Shown one piece after another: positions 60,419 through 64,000 of a DNA stretch of 64,000 nt. The first letter of the stretch is position 1. Each line of letters opens with the position of its first letter. The DNA is from an uncultured Anaerolineae bacterium. Its GTDB lineage: Bacteria; Chloroflexota; Anaerolineae; Promineifilales; Promineifilaceae. Position numbers and translations under genes: made by a program. The DNA is taken from positions 62,001 to 126,000 of the forward strand of contig CAJQMR010000007.1 of the NCBI GenBank assembly GCA_905479495.1, written 5' to 3'. The notes under the pieces are model-generated. The model was not told the DNA's origin and ran no database searches. It saw only the letters and a list, made by a program, of their open reading frames with translations.

Positions 60419-61351
60419 ATGATCGAAGCAAACAACTTAGGCAAAAATTTTGAAGAATTTACGGCCGTTCACAGTCTCAGCTTAAATGTACCGCCAGGGG
60501 AGCTGTTGGCCCTGCTGGGGCCAAACGGGGCCGGTAAAACCACCACCGTGCGCATGTTGGGGGCCATCTTGCGGCCCAGCAGCGGCGAGGCACGCATCAA
60601 CGGCTACGACGTGGTGCGTGAAGCCGACAAGGTGCGGCACGACATCGGCATGTTGACGGAACAGCCCGGCTTGTATTTGCGCATGAGTGGGCTCGAATAT
60701 TTGCTGTTTTACGGCCGTCTCTATGGCCTGAGCGATGAAGAAATCAAACAACGTGGCCTGGAAATGTTTGAGCGTTTCGACATGGCGGGCCAGGCTGACC
60801 GGCGACTGGGCCAATATTCCAAAGGGATGCGGCAAAAGGTGGGGCTAATTCGGGCCATGCTGCACAATCCATCGGTGCTGCTGCTGGATGAACCCACTTC
60901 GGCGATGGACCCGCACAGCGCCAAGCTGGTGCGCGATGCCATCCGCGCCTTGCGCAATGACCGGCGGACCGTGATTCTGTGTACTCACAACTTGGCCGAA
61001 GCGGAACTGCTGGCCGACACCATTGCCATCATCAAAAAGGGAACGATTGTGGCCCAGGGCAGTACGGCCGTTCTCAAACAAAAGTTGCTTGGACAGCCCC
61101 AGCTGGAAGTGCGCGTTGATCGCCCGCTGAATGGCGAAATCCGCGAATTGGAAAAGCTGGTCACCATTGAAGCGGTAGAGGGGAATGTAATTCGTTATCG
61201 AACGGATGATCCCAACGTGACCAACCCACAGCTGGTGCGCTGCCTGGGTGGGCTGGGGCTGGGCGTCATTTCCTTGCAGCCCATTTCGCAAAGTTTAGAA
61301 CAAGTCTACCTGCGCGTAGTTGCTGAAAAAGAAGAGGAGCCTCAATTATGA
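60419..61351 (+). CDS. ABC transporter ATP-binding protein
   Basis: 310 residues. Walker A G-P-N-G-A-G-K-T-T (34-42), Q-loop T-E-Q-P-G, signature Y-S-K-G-M-R-Q-K-V, Walker B V-L-L-L-D-E-P-T-S-A, and switch His in C-T-H-N-L-A-E-A. The layout and a C-terminal domain of about 80 residues are those of DrrA/NatA-type exporters. It pairs with the ABC-2 permease that overlaps its stop codon. The substrate is unknown; a drug, sodium or lipid-like substrate is possible. A GAGGGGCAAGGA region precedes the ATG. Confidence 0.95.
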   Translation: MIEANNLGKNFEEFTAVHSLSLNVPPGELLALLGPNGAGKTTTVRMLGAILRPSSGEARINGYDVVREADKVRHDIGMLTEQPGLYLRMSGLEYLLFYGRLYGLSDEEIKQRGLEMFERFDMAGQADRRLGQYSKGMRQKVGLIRAMLHNPSVLLLDEPTSAMDPHSAKLVRDAIRALRNDRRTVILCTHNLAEAELLADTIAIIKKGTIVAQGSTAVLKQKLLGQPQLEVRVDRPLNGEIRELEKLVTIEAVEGNVIRYRTDDPNVTNPQLVRCLGGLGLGVISLQPISQSLEQVYLRVVAEKEEEPQL

Positions 61352-62814
61352 CCGCACTGACTCCCTCAACACATCCCAATAAACGTGATTTTCAGATGGC
61401 GATGGTCGTCGCCCGCCGCGAGATTCGCGATTCTTTCCGCGACTGGCGCATCATCATTCCTATCTTCTTGCTCACGCTCATCTTCCCCGCGTTGATGAAC
61501 TTTACGGCTTCCCGTCTGCTCAACTTTGTCTCCGATTATGGTGCGGAGATTGTAGGCAACCAGTTGATTCCCTTTTTACTGTTGGTGGTGGGTTTTTTCC
61601 CCATGTCGTTTTCGCTCATCATTGCTCTGGAAACGTTTGTGGGTGAGAAGGAGCGCAAAAGCATGGAGCCGCTGCTCTCTACCCCGTTAAGCAATGGACA
61701 GCTGTATGCGGGCAAGATGGTGGCGGCGCTGGTGCCCCCGCTTTCGGCCAGTTATTTAGGCATGTTGGTTTACATGGTAGGCCTCTATTTCAGCGTCGAT
61801 TGGCGGCCTGAGCTTCAGCTGGTGGCCCAAACGTTGTTGCTGACAACGGTTCAGGGGATCATCATGGTGGCCGGGGCGGTGGTGGTTTCTAGCCAGGCGA
61901 CCAGCGTACGGGCGGCCAATTTGCTGGCCAGTTTCATCATCGTGCCGATGGCTATTTTGATTCAGGCAGAGGCGGCGGCGCTGTTTTGGGGTAACCATGA
62001 TGGGTTGTGGTGGCTGCTGCTCGGTCTGGCGATTACGGCCGTTGTCCTTATGCGCATGGGGCTTTCCTTGTTTAACCGGGAGGAACTGCTGGGTCGGGAT
62101 ATCGATCAGATTCGCCTGGGCTGGATGGTGCGCCAGTTTTGGGGTTATTTTTCGGGGAAGACGCAGCTGGGAAACGGCCGTTACCCCAACCCAATCACCT
62201 GGTACCGGCAAACCAAGGCCATCGTGCCCCAACTGTTGCCCGGGATGGGCGCTTTGTTGCTTGCCCTGGTCGGTGCGGCCGTTGTGGGGGTTGTTATGGC
62301 CCAATGGTTTCCCTTTCCCGAAGATTTAAAAAACCAGCTGAGCGGCCAAAATATGCTCACCAACCTGGCCGGGCTGGAAGTATACATGTCGGCACTGCCG
62401 CTTTTTATTCTGGGCCAAAACGTGCGTGCGCTGCTGCTGCAAACGATTTTGGGCATTTTTACCCTGGGTGTGCTGGGCGTTCTCGTTTTTATGCTGCCTT
62501 GGGGCGTGATTAGCTTTATCGCGATGCAGTTTTATATGGCAGGAGAGAATCCCTTTCAGTTTTTGTTAGGCACAATTATCCCCCACGCTATTTTTGAGCT
62601 ACCCGTGCTGCTGCTGATTGGCGCGGCGGCGCTGCGTTGGCAAACAGTCACGTTTGCTCCGCTGCCCAACCGCTCTTTAAGCGAGATGTTTATTCTGCGC
62701 GCAGCCGAATTCTGGCGCATCTTTCTGGGACTTGGCATTCCGTTTCTCTTCCTGGCGGCGCTGGTAGAAGCATATGTAACTCCTCAGATATTGCAGCTGG
62801 TATATGGTGGTTGA
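61348..62814 (+). CDS. ABC-2 type transporter permease
   Basis: 488 residues with about 8-10 membrane helices. An N-terminal cytosolic segment (V-V-A-R-R-E-I-R-D-S-F-R-D-W-R) leads into the first helix, and E-K-E-R-K-S-M-E-P-L-L-S-T-P-L-S is the ABC-2 coupling motif. Its start overlaps the ATP-binding gene by four bases, so they form one exporter. A soluble loop of about 60 residues lies in the middle (about 240-305). Confidence 0.93.
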   Translation: MTALTPSTHPNKRDFQMAMVVARREIRDSFRDWRIIIPIFLLTLIFPALMNFTASRLLNFVSDYGAEIVGNQLIPFLLLVVGFFPMSFSLIIALETFVGEKERKSMEPLLSTPLSNGQLYAGKMVAALVPPLSASYLGMLVYMVGLYFSVDWRPELQLVAQTLLLTTVQGIIMVAGAVVVSSQATSVRAANLLASFIIVPMAILIQAEAAALFWGNHDGLWWLLLGLAITAVVLMRMGLSLFNREELLGRDIDQIRLGWMVRQFWGYFSGKTQLGNGRYPNPITWYRQTKAIVPQLLPGMGALLLALVGAAVVGVVMAQWFPFPEDLKNQLSGQNMLTNLAGLEVYMSALPLFILGQNVRALLLQTILGIFTLGVLGVLVFMLPWGVISFIAMQFYMAGENPFQFLLGTIIPHAIFELPVLLLIGAAALRWQTVTFAPLPNRSLSEMFILRAAEFWRIFLGLGIPFLFLAALVEAYVTPQILQLVYGG

Positions 62815-62840
62815 TGTTTCACCGAACAAATTTGACGGTT

Positions 62841-62895
62841 AAGCTGAAGCAACTTTCCCGTAGTTTGCCATCAAAAGAAAGTTGCTTCAGTTTAT
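62841..62895 (+). terminator. terminator after the ABC exporter genes
   Basis: CTGAAGCAACTTTC (62844-62857) and GAAAGTTGCTTCAG (62877-62890) form a perfect 14-bp stem with a 19-base loop, followed by TTTAT. The rest of the gap 62815-63146 contains AT-rich sequence with a TATAAT at 63076-63081 and no gene. Confidence 0.75.
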
Positions 62896-63146
62896 AGCCG
62901 CCGCCAATGGGTAATTTTGTCATTGCTCAATTCCCCTAAATTTTAATGATAACTCCTTCATAATCCTCGTTTTTTACGACCTTTTCCACGTTTTGCCCGA
63001 ATTAGTCAACTTTTGTCAAAGCACCTTGGTAAAAACTGACAACAATTACCCCTCCGGTTTCAGCAATGTTGCCTATATAATGAGGCCATTCGGAAGAGAG
63101 AGACCCACAATCGATAGAAAGTAGGTAACAGACCATTATTGAGTCA

Positions 63147-64000
63147 ATGATTTCGCTGACGACACGCCAACGGGATTTACTTCACTATCTGCTAACGGCG
63201 GAAACGGCCGTTGTCACCGCAGATGTAGGTCGCCAAATCGGGCTAACGCCGCGCCAGGTCACTTACAGCTTGAAGCCAATCAAGTTGTGGCTGGTTGAAC
63301 ACAACGCCGATCTGGACATGATTCCCGGTGTTGGTGTACAGGTAGCCTGTTCGCCTGAGTATCGTGAAAGCTTACTGTCTGAACTGGCGGCTCAAGAAAA
63401 CATTCGTTTACAGCTTACACCAGGACAACGGCAACAGTTGTTGGCCTTGAACCTGCTTACGGTGGCCGAACCTTTAATTTTGTATCAACTCCAGCAGGAG
63501 AGTGGGGTATCGCGTACCACGCTGCTAAAAGATTTGGATCTGGTTGAAGCATGGATTAAAGCATTTGATCTGACGCTGGAGCGGCGACCCAATTTTGGCT
63601 TTATGCTGGCAGGCACTGAACACCAGCAGCGGCAGGGAATTGCAGCTATTGCTTGGGGAGACACGTCATTTAGCGATCCCCTCATGCAAACGTCTCATTC
63701 AGCCGGGCTGGTATATGAGCTGGCCAATGATGCTGATCTGATGCCGCTTGCCAACCATGTTAAGCAGTTAGTAGACCAATGGGACACCAAACAGGCGATG
63801 GCCCTGGTAGGGTATGCAGAGATGGCGTTGAACGGCCGTTTCACTGACAACGCTGTTCTTTACCTGGCATTGGTCATTGCCATACAAAAGCAGCGCATTC
63901 TAAACGGGCAAGTTGCCAATACAATCCATCCCAACTTTAACAAACAGGTACATAATCAAGTGTGGCAGGTTGCGGCCGAGATGTTGGCGCAGCTAGAGAT
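63147..64000 (+). CDS. BglG/PRD-type transcriptional regulator, cut by window edge
   Basis: At least 284 codons from an ATG at 63147, no stop before the end. Two N-terminal helix-turn-helix domains (about 5-60, with R-Q-R-D-L-L-H-Y-L-L and G-L-T-P-R-Q-V-T-Y-S-L; and about 90-150, with S-G-V-S-R-T-T-L-L-K-D-L) are followed by the start of a PRD-like helical domain. This matches BglG/MtlR-type activators or antiterminators, which respond to phosphotransferase-system phosphorylation. No phosphotransferase gene is in the window. The ribosome site is weak. Confidence 0.75.
   Translation, partial: MISLTTRQRDLLHYLLTAETAVVTADVGRQIGLTPRQVTYSLKPIKLWLVEHNADLDMIPGVGVQVACSPEYRESLLSELAAQENIRLQLTPGQRQQLLALNLLTVAEPLILYQLQQESGVSRTTLLKDLDLVEAWIKAFDLTLERRPNFGFMLAGTEHQQRQGIAAIAWGDTSFSDPLMQTSHSAGLVYELANDADLMPLANHVKQLVDQWDTKQAMALVGYAEMALNGRFTDNAVLYLALVIAIQKQRILNGQVANTIHPNFNKQVHNQVWQVAAEMLAQLE

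Noticed and set aside
1-64000. CRISPR arrays, insertion sequences or prophage genes
   Set aside because: No regularly spaced direct repeats, transposase-like or phage-like proteins were seen; the repeats found are inverted and mostly single.

Overview
The window looks like chromosome from a Chloroflexota (Anaerolineae/Ardenticatenia-like) bacterium. This is inferred from gene content: a B12-binding radical SAM protein with the CUAEP-type tail, a secreted beta-helix protein ending in Y-L-P-F-V-I-R-P, a DUF2339 protein, a split nuo cluster with two nuoM genes, and an atp cluster with a b/delta fusion. No rRNA, insertion sequence, phage gene or CRISPR array was seen. The palindromic octamer ACGGCCGT is scattered through genes and gaps about 100 times (hand count), where roughly one copy is expected by chance.

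Layout. 0-10.6 kb, minus strand: a secreted protein cut by the left edge, DUF2339, a tRNA-dihydrouridine synthase, a Nudix hydrolase, a methyltransferase, an MFS transporter, an MscS channel and a 7TM/PAS histidine kinase. 10.8-20 kb: a beta-lactamase-fold lipoprotein, a secreted beta-helix protein, a helical-repeat protein, two double-Nudix genes, DUF1684, a DsbA-like thioredoxin, tRNA-Ser(CGA) and TadA. 20-30 kb: a giant alpha-2-macroglobulin-like lipoprotein without a thioester, a hydrolase/cNMP-binding fusion, a CBS protein and a tyrosine phosphatase. 30-42 kb: a probable selenoprotein radical SAM enzyme, an MFS transporter, a VKOR-like oxidase, DUF427-glk-pgl-OsmC, a sigma factor with a zinc-binding partner, a glutaredoxin, an unlabelled 54-residue Trp-rich peptide gene followed by a polyprenyl-synthase-like gene, and a response regulator. 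42-54.5 kb, plus strand: nuoA-H-J-K-L-M-M-N, then atpI/Z-B-E-F. 54.6-64 kb: an AIM24-like protein, an alkaline-phosphatase-fold enzyme, a CDP-alcohol phosphatidyltransferase, lgt and GNAT in one run, a VapBC-like toxin-antitoxin pair, an ABC-2 exporter and a BglG-type regulator cut by the right edge.

Two observations stand out. (1) At 39406-40749 a short peptide ending E-V-W-G-W-Y-W-D-W is followed by a DDxxD prenyl-synthase-like gene, the architecture of the ComX/ComQ prenylated-tryptophan pheromone. A convergent response regulator lies next to it. (2) The radical SAM gene at 29972 apparently ends at tandem TGA codons, but reading through them gives W-Y-U-U-A-E-P, matching the CUAEP/CCAEP selenoprotein tail, so the protein is probably truncated in routine annotation.

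The genes fit an envelope-rich, respiring cell. Complex I membrane subunits and the ATP synthase Fo part lie side by side under separate likely promoters, with catalytic arms encoded elsewhere. Lgt would lipidate the two lipoproteins, and VKOR plus the DsbA-like protein would support extracytoplasmic disulfide formation. Many gaps hold 45-120 bp inverted-repeat elements of several families, often touching stop codons.
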